Assembly (NCBI RefSeq): GCF_964340395.1
Contig: NC_135563.1
Coordinates: 186,001-250,000, forward strand
Reading direction: 5' to 3'
Source of the DNA: Glandiceps talaboti
Taxonomy: Eukaryota; Hemichordata; Enteropneusta; Spengelidae
DNA length: 64,000 nucleotides
The notes under the pieces are model-generated. The model did not search any database. It saw only the letters and a list, made by a program, of their open reading frames with translations, and was not told the DNA's origin. A program made the position numbers and the translations under genes. Below, one piece after another: positions 36,301 through 46,330 of the stretch (positions are counted from its first letter, which is position 1; each line of letters opens with the position of its first letter).

Positions 36301-37976
36301 TATTCCCAATCCAAGGTAATCCGTTACAAGCCAAGTTTCATGGTCCTTATGAAGTAGTAAAGAAAGTAAATGATGTTGACTATGTGGTAAAAACACCAGA
36401 TCGTAAAAAGGCAACGCAACTATGCCATGTGAATATGTTAAAGCCATATCATAAGGAACAGGAAACTGTAAAACCAGTGAATATCACGTGTCACGAGAAT
36501 ACCGAAAGGTCAGATGAACCACATTTCAAACGAAAGTCTGATGTCATAAGACCAAAGTTGAATAATTCAGAGATCTTGAATAATTTGGATGATAAGTTGG
36601 GTCATTTAGAGCCCCTCCAAAAACAAGAATTGAAAGATCTAATTTTCAAATATAAAGAACTATTTCCTGATGTGCCCAGGCGAACAAATGTTGTTCATCA
36701 TGATGTGGATGTTGGTGATGCCAAACCAATTAAACAGCATCCATATAGATTAAATCCTATTAAGAACCAACTAATGGAGAAGGAAGTTCAGTATATGTTA
36801 GAGAATGATATAATTCAACCTAGTCAAAGTAGTTGGAGCTCACCTTGTGTAATGGTACCTAAGCCTGATGGTAGTATAAGGTTCTGTACAGATTTTCGCA
36901 AGGTGAATGCTGTCACGAAAACTGATTCGTATCCTATACCCAGGGTGGATGATTGTATTGACAAGATTGGTAAAACAAAGTATGTTACGAAAGTCGATTT
37001 GTTGAAAGGTTATTGGGGTGTACCATTGACAGACAAAGCTAGAGAAATATCCGCATTTGTAACACCATCTGGTTTGTATGAGTACAATGTAATGCCGTTT
37101 GGCATGAATAATTCGCCAGCTACTTTTCAAAGATTAATTGACAAAACAATTCGAGGTTTAGAAAGTAGTGGGTCATATATTGATGATATTATCACAGCTA
37201 ATGACGAGTGGAAAGCCCATCTCAATGCACTAGAAAAGTTGTTTCAGAGATTACTTGAAGCTAACTTGACAGTGAATCTGTCAAAAAGTGAGTTTGGCCA
37301 GGCTACGGTCATATATCTGAGTTACAAAGTAGGGCAGGGCTGTGTTGCCCCAGTAGAAGCCAAAGTTGAGGCTATTGTCAACTATCCAGTCCCTACTGGT
37401 AAGAAAGCACTAATGCGTTTTCTGGGGATGGCTGGCTATTATAGAAAATTTTGCAAGAATTTTGCTGAGGTGGCTTCGCCACTCACTGACTTGTTGAAAA
37501 AAGACAAGAAATTTGTTTGGAATTCGTTATGTCAAAGAGCATTCGATAGCCTTAAAGCTATTCTCCAGCATTCGCCAATACTCAAAGCACCCGACTTTTA
37601 TAAGCCATTTGCTGTGGTAATTGATGCCAGTGACAACGCTGCCGGTGCTGTTCTAATACAACAGGATGACGATGGTATTGAACATCCTGTCTGTTACTTT
37701 TCGAAAAAGTTTAACTCTCATCAAAAGAATTACTCAACAATTGAGAAAGAGTTGTTAGCTTTGGTTTTAGCCACACAACATTTCGAAGTGTATGTAAGTA
37801 GTGCCTTCCCTTTAACTGTGTATACGGATCATAATCCGCTAACATTTTTGAACAGAATGAAAAATAAGAACAGAAGAATTTTGAATTGGAGCTTAATGTT
37901 ACAGGAATATAGCTTACAAATCAAACACATTAGAGGTAAAGATAATGTTGTTGCAGACAGTTTGTCTCGATGTTGA
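33354..37976 (+). CDS. Gmr1-type gag-protease-integrase-RT-RNase H polyprotein
   Basis: The ATG at 33354 (ACAATGA) begins a single 1,540-residue ORF. Visible parts, in order: a charged coiled-coil region (about 70-125); a capsid-like gag domain (about 140-300); a CCHC knuckle CHYCKKVGHIMAEC (363-376); a protease with DTGA (Asp452); an integrase zinc domain HLAHKVPMGGH...CKTCHTC (690-730); and an integrase core with Asp764, Asp823 (QSDQGSNF) and Glu859 (D-58-D-35-E). Reverse transcriptase follows with YIDDI (1275-1279), then RNase H from VIDASDNAAG (Asp1424) to VADSLSRC. No frameshift separates gag from pol. All key catalytic residues are present. The ORF is long for a fused Gypsy gag-pol but consistent with that fusion. 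Confidence 0.95.
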   Translation: MSDIDQFVTTPTTQVLEKLKKIELLAVVNKLQIEGIKASMTKLELKKIIVEYFVDEDVFGAEVLEHYVGKPTDETELKRLEMELALKRLDQEREREMKVLEMEEREKERKFELERLRLNSPLNVSPGLFPTTFVPSREVRMVPPFNEQEVDKYFQHFEKVAENLEWPKQHWPLMLQSVLKGKAQQAYSALSATACADFDQVKAAILKAYELVPEAYRQKFRSLRKQDNQTHVEFAHDKEVYFERWYKSKEVNDDFGKFKQLIMIEEFKRCVRDDVKTYLDEKDVTTLSQAAMLADDFALTHKSKFYGTMSFSKQKRKDKESQNYDSEGDEKSKVSFKDNKSSNRPFTAGGGQTEKFKSKTPTCHYCKKVGHIMAECWKLKRKNELLPNALVYSHKSVFDRAPVVNNYMKFDVPEPIEKVSDSVREEFLPFVSEGYVSLKESTSPMSIKILRDTGATQSLLLGNTLEFGEESATGESVLAQGIEGSFVSVPLHNVYLKSDLVTGLVKVGLRPSLPVKGVSLLLGNDLAGGKVVSSVQMTEKPSTCEKNDEVQVNGLDIYPACVMTRGMAKKTLEVENSQDSLIDLSETFVCQVDNHRDDREVKCDEKNEMKSDLSLSRKQLISEQENDPEIKTMRDKALVKEELDKVPVGYYIDNGVLMRKWRPLEAPANEDWVVIHQVVVPKVYRGDILHLAHKVPMGGHLGINKTVDKVLRHFFWPGLRQDVSNFCKTCHTCQIVGKPNVVTPVAPLQPIPAFEEPFGRVILDCVGPLPITKLGNQYLLTIMCAATRFPEAIPLRNIKAPVISKALIKFFTFVGLPKEVQSDQGSNFMSGLFQQVIYQLGAKQIKSSAYHPESQGVLERFHSTLKTMIKMYCYENEKDWDEGIPLLLFAARESVQESLGFSPFELVFGHRVRGPLSLMREQWMDSNTTLNLLDYVSKFKDRLYQACEMAKNNLKTSQKRMKVWYDKKARTRVFKPGNQVLVLFPIQGNPLQAKFHGPYEVVKKVNDVDYVVKTPDRKKATQLCHVNMLKPYHKEQETVKPVNITCHENTERSDEPHFKRKSDVIRPKLNNSEILNNLDDKLGHLEPLQKQELKDLIFKYKELFPDVPRRTNVVHHDVDVGDAKPIKQHPYRLNPIKNQLMEKEVQYMLENDIIQPSQSSWSSPCVMVPKPDGSIRFCTDFRKVNAVTKTDSYPIPRVDDCIDKIGKTKYVTKVDLLKGYWGVPLTDKAREISAFVTPSGLYEYNVMPFGMNNSPATFQRLIDKTIRGLESSGSYIDDIITANDEWKAHLNALEKLFQRLLEANLTVNLSKSEFGQATVIYLSYKVGQGCVAPVEAKVEAIVNYPVPTGKKALMRFLGMAGYYRKFCKNFAEVASPLTDLLKKDKKFVWNSLCQRAFDSLKAILQHSPILKAPDFYKPFAVVIDASDNAAGAVLIQQDDDGIEHPVCYFSKKFNSHQKNYSTIEKELLALVLATQHFEVYVSSAFPLTVYTDHNPLTFLNRMKNKNRRILNWSLMLQEYSLQIKHIRGKDNVVADSLSRC

Positions 37977-38021
37977 ATGACTTAACTGTACTTTTGAAAA
38001 TTTTGCCAAGACATGTCAAAA

Positions 38022-38041
38022 TTTTCTTTTGGTGGGGGAGG
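38022..38041 (+). promoter_or_regulatory. Polypurine tract
   Basis: GGTGGGGGAGG immediately precedes the TG of the 3' LTR, the expected place for the plus-strand primer. Confidence 0.8.
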
Positions 38042-38814
38042 TGTTACGTAGAGCTTGAGTATTATCACTAATGTATTTGAATTAGTTTATTTTGTACTCT
38101 GAATTCATTAACATATACAACTGTGTAGACGTCCACATGGATGCGCTATTATTATAATGACTCAAGAGACGTTAGATCTTTTGATTGGTCGAGAGTATAT
38201 TAATGTTGGGATAATGGGAAACTAATTAGAAAGAACAACGTCTCATGTTAGTGTAGAAGGCTAGAGTCAGACTTCGCCAGGACAACGGTGTGCAAGGTAG
38301 CAGTGACGCTTGGTCGACGTGTAATGGTCCGTCGGTGTTCAGCTATCCACGTGTACATGCTCTTCGTCGGAACTCAATGTGCATTGTTCACCTGTGCAAA
38401 ATTTCCACACCCACCTTTGAAATAAGCGTGATATAACTACTACCTACTGGCAACGAGAAGTTTCCATGTTGGATGTATAGCCGTCACAGGTAAAGGCTTT
38501 TGTGTGAAAAACAGTACAGTTTGAGAATAGCGAACTCTAACATTCGTAAAGACGTATCGGACAATTTCTGTACACGTCACTTCGTCATTCCGACACAAAC
38601 CATCTGTTCAGCCGCCGTTTAAGACCAGCGTAGAGTCCAAAGAACACTAGTATAAGATAGATTAAGTTGAACTGTATCATTTTATAACCTCACTGTGTTG
38701 TATGTGATAATTTAGTGGCGATAAATAATTCTCAAGCTCAAAAACAAGAATATCTTGGTGTCTTTAGTTGCTGCTGTCTGTGTGCTTATGTTGCGTGAGA
38801 TTCGATTCGTAACA
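38042..38814 (+). repeat. 3' LTR (773 bp)
   Basis: Same length and, by eye, same sequence as 32446-33218; followed by the GGCT target duplication. Confidence 0.96.
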
Positions 38815-39046
38815 GGCTTGAGAATTTCATTCCAAACCACAGCCTAGTGAAACGCGGACGAGTAACGTACGTACACTCATTGATTCATCGTGTCCCTAAA
38901 ATCATAAACTGGATAATGTATTCAGATACTTTTGCATTACTTAGAAAATTCAACATCGATCGTGATTCTATGAAGTATTGCTACAACACATCGACGTGTC
39001 GATCTAGGGGCATGGACACGGCGGCCGGGGATATATACTGCAACTG

Positions 39047-40129
39047 TTTCATGACTTGTGAAAACACTACTGATATAAGTTGTCTTACTTCCGAGTTGAC
39101 GTTCATTGGTTTCGCGATCCCGTTCGGGTCGATTGGCAGAAAATAAACAGGTTATACATTGTAAATTAGAAGTATGCTTATACGACATACACGGTCACAA
39201 AAAGTTCGGTTTAGAACTGGTGTAGAAAATACTACAATGTCTCCATCATGGTCATGGCCTCATGCAGTCAAACGGCGCCCAACTATAGTATAAATATAAC
39301 GGCTGTAAACGAAGTGAAACCCCTGTTTTTTAAACGTAAACCCGTTGTATACATGCTGTCACAAATGCAAGAAAACATATTCGAACTCCCTTACTCTACC
39401 GCACAATAATGTAGGGTTAAACTTACAACGGAATCTACTGTATCGTGGAGAATGGAAGAAATTTTGTGCGAGCACTACAATTCATGAATGAAATCTAAAG
39501 CACATACGTCATCAGCCTCTTTTTGGATAACGTTGGCGATCTTGCACAATATTCTCAGATTTGGATTCACACTATTAGACATATTCATATATTAGACGAA
39601 TTGGATAGGGACCAAATAATTCTCAAAAAGTACAATAAACCGTTTTCCGGCCATATTTGATGATTTTGATAAACAAATATGCATACTTGCGCTTACAACT
39701 TTCATTCAAAAGCTTTATTTACACACATACCATTTACCACAAATGTACAATTATGATTGGCACAGCATGAAATGCATTGTATGTAATGAAGTATGCACTA
39801 GTTTTCATACTGGTACAAAGCGCATTGACAATAAAGATTAATAATTATCCAAAGCACATTGACAATAAAGAATAATAATTCTCCTTACCTTTTATCGATG
39901 CAGATATAAAAAACAAAAGTCACTCTTACAAACTTCCGAATCTAATCTGAATTTGAATTCGATAATCTAAATTTGAATTCGATGATTGCAATTCTGAACC
40001 CATGTTCATACACATGTACAATTTACTCTACAAATTATTGTTACAGACATGTGAAATATTTTAAATGTTTGTAAATCAGCTAAACCACATCGCATCCAAA
40101 AGAAAATCAGCGTGCATATGTAACTCATA
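39047..40129. other. Intronic sequence, nothing recognised
   Basis: AT-rich sequence with short local duplications (AAAGCACATTGACAATAAAG occurs near 39852, with a partial copy just before it). No exon or element end was identified. Confidence 0.5.
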
Positions 40130-40300
40130 TCTAATTATGAATGTACCAATTTTGGAAGGAATCGGTCCATGATTGTCCGAGATATGGCTGAGGACGGACA
40201 CACGCATGCATGCACGGACGGACGGACGGACGCACACACGCACGGACAGAACCCAATTTATAAAGCCCCCGCCTCGGACTTCGTCCGACGGGGGCTAATA
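40130..40300. mobile_element. Helentron-like family B, distal end
   Basis: It has GGAAGGAATCGGTCCATG, a (GGAC)n microsatellite at 40218-40232, then a strong hairpin GCCCCCGCCTCGGAC-TTC-GTCCGACGGGGGC split round TTC at 40264-40294, followed by CTAA. The same ending occurs at 40840-40872 and about 61698-61730. Confidence 0.7.
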
Positions 40301-40317
40301 AAGGATGGGTCAGGTAA

Positions 40318-40345
40318 GGGGGGGGGGGGGGGGGGGGGGGGGGGG
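40318..40345. repeat. Poly-G tract
   Basis: About 27 consecutive G. Another run of about 19 G lies at 41171-41189. Both are prone to length error in sequencing. Confidence 0.9.
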
Positions 40346-40350
40346 AACCT

Positions 40351-40876
40351 GTTAAAGCATGTCCGAGTTATGGCTTTGGACATGGAAGATTCGCAAACAA
40401 AATGGCTGCCAGGTAGCCATCATGATTGTATCATGATGAAAATGGATATGCACATACATGTCATAGAACACTGTCGTAATACCAACTTTGAATGAGATCT
40501 GTTCAAGCATGTCTGAGTGATGGCTTTGGACATGGAAGATTCGCAAACAAAATGGCTGCCAGGTAGCCATATAGGATCGTATCATGATGAAAATGGATAT
40601 GCACATACATGTCATAGAACACTGTCCTAATACCAACTTTGAATGAGATCTGTTCAAGCATGTCTGAGTGATGGCTTTGGACATGGAAAATTTGCATATT
40701 GAATCGTATCATGAAACAAATTGATATGCATATGTATGCCATTGTATGTTGCCCCTGTACCAAGTTTGAAAAAAATTGGTCCAGGCATCTCCAAAATTGG
40801 CTCTGGACGGACAGACGGACAGACGGAACCCAATCCATAAGTCAAGTCTCGGACTTCGTCCGGCAGGGGCTAACAA
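40351..40876. mobile_element. Helentron-like family B copy with three 150-bp core units
   Basis: Units start at 40351, 40501 and 40652 with GTT(A/C)AAGCATGTC and hold TGGCTTTGGACATGG and AAAATGGCTGCCAGG. The distal part has GACGGACAGACGGAC and a terminal hairpin CTCGGACTTCGTCCG, then GGGGCTAAC. Confidence 0.8.
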
Positions 40877-40879
40877 CGT

Positions 40880-41160
40880 GAAGAATGTTTCACCCAAATT
40901 TCAGCCCAATCTGCCCAGTAGTTTTTGAGTTTAAGTTTTTTCACCAAAAATCACATTTTTTGACCCAAATCACACACCGGTGGTACGATCATTATGATTT
41001 GAACAATTTGCCAACTAGACACCTGAGGTAACATACCCACCAAATATCATGGCAATCGGTCCAGCGGTTTTTGACTTTTAAGTTGTTTACACACACACAG
41101 ACGCCGGGCGATCCCTATAACACTTCTGAACCTCAGTTCAGTTGTGCTAAAAACTATATC
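40880..41160. mobile_element. Helentron-like family A, distal end only
   Basis: Starts within AAATTTCAGCCCAATCTGCC, then TGATTTGAACAATTTGCC and GTTGTTTACACACACACAG, and ends CAGTTCAGTTGTGCTAAAAA. Confidence 0.8.
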
Positions 41161-41604
41161 TGGCAAAGGGAGGGGGGGGGGGGGGGGGGTTGATACATTG
41201 ATACATTATGGAGGTTGATACATTATTAAAATTTTTACAATATAACCAGTTGTAACAATTTAGTGCTACCAAATGTATTGAGTATTGACAAGTAATGGTT
41301 TACCTGTTCTATTTAAGGGTACTGGCGAGTATTGTTTGTATGCATGTCTACATTTTCACAATTTTTCAACATTGCTAGAGTTCAGACTAGTACTGACAAG
41401 TAATGTTTTGCCTCACCAAATAGACTAGTTGTTTTGCCTCAAAAAAAAAGACTAGTACTGGCAAGTAATGTTTTGCCTCACCAAATAGACTAGTACCTGT
41501 GATAATGTTCTAAATGCAATATTTAACAGTGGCTTTATCCTACTCCAAGTGTTATACATCTACAAAGCTGTAGGATGACCATTGCATGTTGACACAACAC
41601 TTAC

Positions 41605-41751
41605 CCAGCTCCAAGTGTTAGAAGGTGAGTCAAGATAAGAGATGGAATGAATACGCTAAGAAATTCAGTAGAAAATATCCCACTCTTCATAGCTTTTGTT
41701 TTGCGCATACTCAGAGTTGTCTTTCTGTCTGGATGTTTAAATTTGAATTCT
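41605..41751 (-). CDS. BNIP3: BNIP3 exon with the transmembrane segment
   Basis: A 147-nt exon between a TTCTTCTTCACAG acceptor and a GTAAGT donor. It completes a Lys codon and encodes [20 protein letters not shown], then [20 protein letters not shown] and THLLTLGAG, and ends two bases into a Gly codon. The FKHP-R-TLSMR block and the membrane helix are diagnostic of BNIP3/BNIP3L, outer-mitochondrial-membrane receptors that recruit autophagosomes during mitophagy. Compared with human BNIP3 the helix keeps the key His and the two glycines of the dimerisation heptads (the second is in the next exon). The first small position of the A-x3-G-x3-G pattern is Thr instead of Ala. Confidence 0.95.
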
Positions 41752-41875
41752 CTGTGAAGAAGAAAAATATGGTAAAGCCAGATGATTATTTTAAAGGTAT
41801 CACAAAATCATTCTTAAGGTAGTTATGTAGTATAAGATCTATCCTCATTTTCTTAAAATACTTAAGATATATGCA

Positions 41876-42621
41876 ATTAAAAATAGCACCAAATACATTG
41901 TAGCACAACTGTACAGTTTATAAAAATGTTTACCCACATACTGATCCATGCTGGGTATATGTGTTCATTTGCTGAATGATTACCCAGTTGCCTATCCAAC
42001 CATGTTATTTTTGCAATATACGCCGTCATTTGGCTGTTCCTCCGGGTGTAGTCATGTTGCTAGGCATATTGGCACACATTTTTTGAATGTTCTTTCACTT
42101 GTCTATGAATCCCTGTTGTTATCTATCTTTACAATGTATGTGATCATTTGTCTGTTGCAATGGGCGTGGTTTTGTTGCTAGGTATATTTGCATACATTTC
42201 TTGAATGTTTATTCATTTGTTTATTAATCCCTGTTGTTATTTTTGCAATATACAAGATCATTTGGCTGTTGCTATGGGCATGGTCATGTTGCTAGGCATA
42301 TTGTAGTACATTTTTTGAATATTCTTTAACTTGTCTATGAATCCCCGATGTACCCACCAAATTTCAACCCGATCTGCCCTGTAGTTTTTGAGTTTTTTTA
42401 TCAAAAATCACATTTTTTTGTCAAAAATCAAACACTGTCAGTAAGATCATTTTGATTTAAACAATTTCCGAACTAGACACCCAAGGTAATACACCCACCA
42501 AATATGGCAATCGGTCAAGCGGTTTTTGACTTTATGTTGTTTACATACAGACAGAAAGAAAGACAGACACTTAGCGATGCTTATAGCACTACTGGACCTA
42601 GCAGTTCAGTTATGCTAAAAA
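41876..42621. mobile_element. Helentron-like family A, full short copy
   Basis: Opens AAAAATAGCACCAAATACAT and TAGCACAACTGTACAG, has three core units, the distal block and a GACAGAAAGAAAGACAGACA stretch, and closes with CAGTTCAGTTATGCTAAAAA. Both subterminal inverted repeats (TAGCACAACTG) are present. Confidence 0.85.
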
Positions 42622-43127
42622 TTGGGGGTTCCCAGATTAGGTAAAAAGTTAGGATAAATCAAAATCGATGCACTTTTTGAAAATTCACATGAGTTTTTGT
42701 TTCATGTGTTTGATAGCAGGCATAGCCAATAGTTAATTATCCTACACCACATATTTTTTCATATGATGTCAAAGTGTTTGAGTCATACATTTTATAAAAT
42801 TTCAATATAATACCATATTTCCCTGACCAGTTTATATGAGTCTTTCTTTCTCATTTCAATCGTACATTGACTTATTTCTAGGTAATGTAATCACATATTC
42901 GTAAAATATACACCAAAAGTCATAGAAAACAAATTATTTGCTTCGAAATTAAAAATATCTGTGCTCACTTTATTGTTTGAATTGATATATAGTTTTTTTA
43001 TTACTAACTAAAGATTGAATGAACAAGTCTTCATGGAAGACATAGCCCTCCCCCCCAAAATAAAGTATTTCTTGTGGTGAATACAACAAGTTGTTTAGTT
43101 TGTACATTATGTCGCAGGCTTTCAATT
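42622..43127. other. Intronic sequence, nothing recognised
   Basis: AT-rich BNIP3 intron sequence (exons C-D) with no ORF or element end that I can support. Confidence 0.5.
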
Positions 43128-43285
43128 AAAAAAATACCACCAAATGGTGTTGTAGCACAACTGTACAGTTTTTAAAAATGTTTATCCATATGCTTGTCCA
43201 TGCTAACAATAGGTGTTCATTTGCTGAATGACTATCCAGTTGCCTATCCAACCATGTTGCTATCTTTGCGATATACGTGATAATT
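43128..43285. mobile_element. Helentron-like family A, left-end fragment
   Basis: TACCACCAAATGGTGTTGTAG, CACAACTGTACAGTT and the first part of a core unit are present, then the sequence switches abruptly to the TTAA-type element at about 43286. Confidence 0.75.
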
Positions 43286-44519
43286 TTATACAAATTGTAA
43301 GGAGTGTTACAAAACTACAGTATAAATAATGGTACTTGACGAACTCACGTCAACAGTTTTTCTTCCACTCTAGGACAGCCTGTGAGTGACGTTTTATGAT
43401 ACTTGGAGTCGTAGTAGGCATTACCTCATTTATTTAAACTACTTTTACCTTTAAAATCTCTGTTTTATAACTTTAATAGCCTTGAGGATCGCTCGATGCC
43501 AGATTTTTGACGGGCTTGCCATTTACATTTAGACAGCTTCATCGTACATGCAAATAAACAAGGCTACGTATACTACTACAGTACATGTGACTGGGTGTCT
43601 CGAAAGTTCATGAAGGGATCGAGTCGTGATAAGCTGATCGTTAGAGTGTGGTTGCCACAATTTATATGACCTTAACCCTAATAATATAATATAGTATGTG
43701 AAGAGGACATTGTCAAAATTCACCAACACGAAAGTTCAAAGGTAGTCTACGGCCACGTTGTGTGAAACTTATAGAAATATAATATCCGGAAATCGCCTAT
43801 GCAATGTCACGCATCTGACGTGAACTCTCAAGTCTCGAAGATAGCGTGGTACATTTTCGATGCTCCAACGTGTTTATTAAATCATTTTATTTATGTAAAC
43901 ATCAATATTTTCGATCGGCTAAAACAATTAGCCTGCAATACTGTTGTATATTCGAGATATGTATGTTTTTTACATGCATGTTATTTGAAAACCGTCATCT
44001 AATACATCGATGTCGCGTCGGGTACAAGGCTGTAGGCCGCTGTACAGTGTAACGTTTTAGCCAATGCACTGGTCAAAATCAACGTGCATAAGTCCGGGTT
44101 GAAATTGGCGATTTACATGCAAGGAGGTATTTTTTACTTTTTATTGGTTATAACCAAATTTACCGAGTTTGATTGGTTTTGTACAACAACACAGCTTAGA
44201 GATAATGTCATGTCAGTCATTGCACAGAGGCCTACTAGCTATGTCTCATTTGCATAATAAGACACTCTTCTGTAATCAACATTCCTGTCAATCTTCTTTA
44301 CCTATGCAAATCCTTGTACATAAACATTCAGGAATGAAACCATATAAAACAAACATCGCGTTAGACTTCAAGTCATTTTTTTCATTTCAAATTTATCAGT
44401 GGAAAAAATAAACGATTTTCAAAAAAATCTTTTAACCAAATGATGGAACATACCATGAAGCTTCATAATGAGCAAAAAAATAAAAGGCCAAAATTCACCA
44501 ACAAACCTGCATCTCATCC
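43286..44519. mobile_element. Second copy of the TTAA-type element (left-truncated)
   Basis: Collinear with 29570-31022 at roughly 90% identity. It ends with the same inverted end, complement of GGATGAGATGCAGGTTTGTT, next to TTAC (a mutated TTAA). It lacks the 208-bp fold-back present at 30338-30545 in the other copy. Confidence 0.85.
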
Positions 44520-44711
44520 TTACAAAGGGTTTAGCAATGCTGCCTGAGTGATTGACATGAAACTCAAGAACTGTATGGCAATATCTACCACAGACCCCCC
44601 TTCCCCTCCCAGTACCTACCAACCCCTCCTGGTCATGGACTACCTGTGGGGAACTAACAATTATTACAAACAGTCCCCCCCCCCCCCCGCCCCCCTCCAC
44701 TTATAACTTAC

Positions 44712-44800
44712 TTGGGTGGTTGTGATTCTGGCCGACTTGACCAGTCCCATATCCAATCACCTGTACCAGCACTGTCCACAATATCCTGAGCCAAACCAAG
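44712..44800 (-). CDS. BNIP3: BNIP3 exon with the DWIWDWSSRPE core
   Basis: An 89-nt exon between a TTTTGTTAACAG acceptor and a GTAAGT donor. In phase 0 it encodes LGLAQDIVDSAGTGDWIWDW and SSRPESQPP, plus two bases of a Lys codon completed by exon 41605-41751. WIWDWSSRPE is the most conserved cytosolic stretch of BNIP3 and BNIP3L. Relative to vertebrates the segment before it is LAQDIVDSAGTG rather than a run of charged residues and KK. The preceding exon at 58990-59077 ends in phase 0 and so can join directly. Confidence 0.95.
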
Positions 44801-45254
44801 CTGTTAACAAAAGAACAAATAGATTTTAGTACATGTATATTATAACAACATAATGCAGTATACACACTTGAAAGTGACATATTTCTTATTCATGTACTTT
44901 TTATTTAGATAAGACTAAAACTATTTTCTAATAATCCTTATTTTTGTATAATAGTGATACAAGCTGTCAAAAAGGATGGGTCAACAATTTGAATTTCAAT
45001 AAACTGCAAATTTACAAACACATAAAAACATTTGAAAATCAATGTTATATACATGTTGAATAATAAAAATAGATTGAAGTTATTAATTGAAATTTATTTG
45101 TGATGTATAAACTAAACATTCATTCAGAGTTTTATTCAGTGCAAGTTTATCCTAAGTTCTATATAGTTCTATTAAAGGTGATTCAAAATGCTCACATTCA
45201 CTATTGCTATTTTCCTAGACGAATGTTTGTGAAACATATTCTGGTTTTAAAACT
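44801..45254. other. BNIP3 intron sequence
   Basis: AT-rich start of the 14.2-kb intron between exons A and B; no feature recognised. Confidence 0.5.
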
Positions 45255-46330
45255 TTAAAAATACCGCCAATGGCGTTGTAGCAACTGTACAGTTTTTAAA
45301 AATGTTTATCCATATGCGAGTCCATGCTTACAATACAGGTGTTCATTTGCTGAATGACTATCCAGTTGCCTATCCAACCCTGTGGTTATCTTTGCAATAC
45401 ATGTGATCATTTGGCTGTTTCTATGGGCATGGTCTTGTTACTAGGCACATTTGTATACATTTTTTGAATGTTTTATTCATTTGTCTTTCAATTCCTGTTG
45501 TCTGCAATAGACGTGATTATTTGGCTGTTGCTATTGGTGTTGTTTTGTTGCTAGGCAAATTTACATACATTTTTTGAATGTTTGTTCAATTGTCTATTAA
45601 TCCCTGTTCTTATCTTTGTGAAATACACAACTGTTTGGCTGTTGCTGTGGACATGGTCATGGTTGCTAGGGATATTTGCATACATTTTTTGAATGTTTAC
45701 TCACTTGCCTACCAGATGATGTTATTTGAGCAAAATATACTGAGATTCGGTTGTTGCTAAGGTCGTGGCCATGGTTGCTGGGGCCTATTGTGTCAAAATA
45801 TTTTGAAGAAAATCTGCAGATCTGCACTTTTAGAAACATCTTACCAAGTTTCAGTCTCATTGACCAAGTACTTTTTGAGATATAAATTTTTGACCAAAAT
45901 TCACACTTTTACACCTAATTTGCATATTACTGATGAGATCATTATATGCTTAATAATTCTGCATCTATACACCCACAGATGCATTCCTCTTAAATTTCAG
46001 CCAAATCTGTTGAGTAGTTTTGGAATTATAGGTTTTTGACCAAAAAGGCGCATGTTTAGACCTAATTTGCATATTACTAAGGGAATCATCATGTCATGAA
46101 CAAATCTTAATTTACTCACATCTAAGAATATTCCCATCAAATTTCATGCCAATCTGCCCAGTAGTTTTGGAGTTTAAGTTTTTGACCAAAAATCACATTT
46201 TTTGAACCAAAACCCACATCTGATGCAATCATTTTCATTTGAACAATTTCCCAACCAGGCGCCAGTAAGTAACATGACCACCGAATATCAAAGCAATCAG
46301 TCCAGCAGTTTTTGACTTTAACACTTTCAC
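45255..46330. mobile_element. Helentron-like family A copy, right end lost
   Basis: Starts AAAATACCGCCAATGGCGTT, has four to five core units, the AATTTGCATATTACT blocks and the TTTTGAACCAAAACCCACAT block, and stops in TTTGACTTTAA without the CA run or the terminal repeat. Confidence 0.8.

Larger units (their letters stand above)
32446..38814 (+). mobile_element. Intact Gmr1-type (Ty3/Gypsy) LTR retrotransposon
   Basis: A 6.37-kb element with 773-bp LTRs that look identical, a GGCT target duplication (32442-32445 and 38815-38818), a primer-binding region, one uninterrupted gag-pol ORF and a polypurine tract. Its sequence is Ty3/Gypsy-like but integrase precedes reverse transcriptase, the arrangement described for Gmr1-like elements. 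It lies antisense in the last intron of BNIP3. Identical LTRs and an open ORF mark it as very young and perhaps still mobile. Confidence 0.95.
32422..39046. repeat. 251-bp tandem duplication, copy 2, split by the LTR element
   Basis: Copy 2 begins at 32422, is interrupted after 24 bp by the LTR retrotransposon, and resumes at 38815-38819 through 39046. Removing the element and one GGCT restores continuity with copy 1. Confidence 0.93.

Noticed and set aside
40318-40345. A regulatory G-quadruplex
   Set aside because: A pure G run of this length could fold so, but it lies between repeat copies and is more simply a homopolymer expansion or sequencing artefact.
41625-41822. A + strand ORF of 65 residues
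   Set aside because: It is antisense to the BNIP3 transmembrane exon, which has better splice sites and clear family identity.
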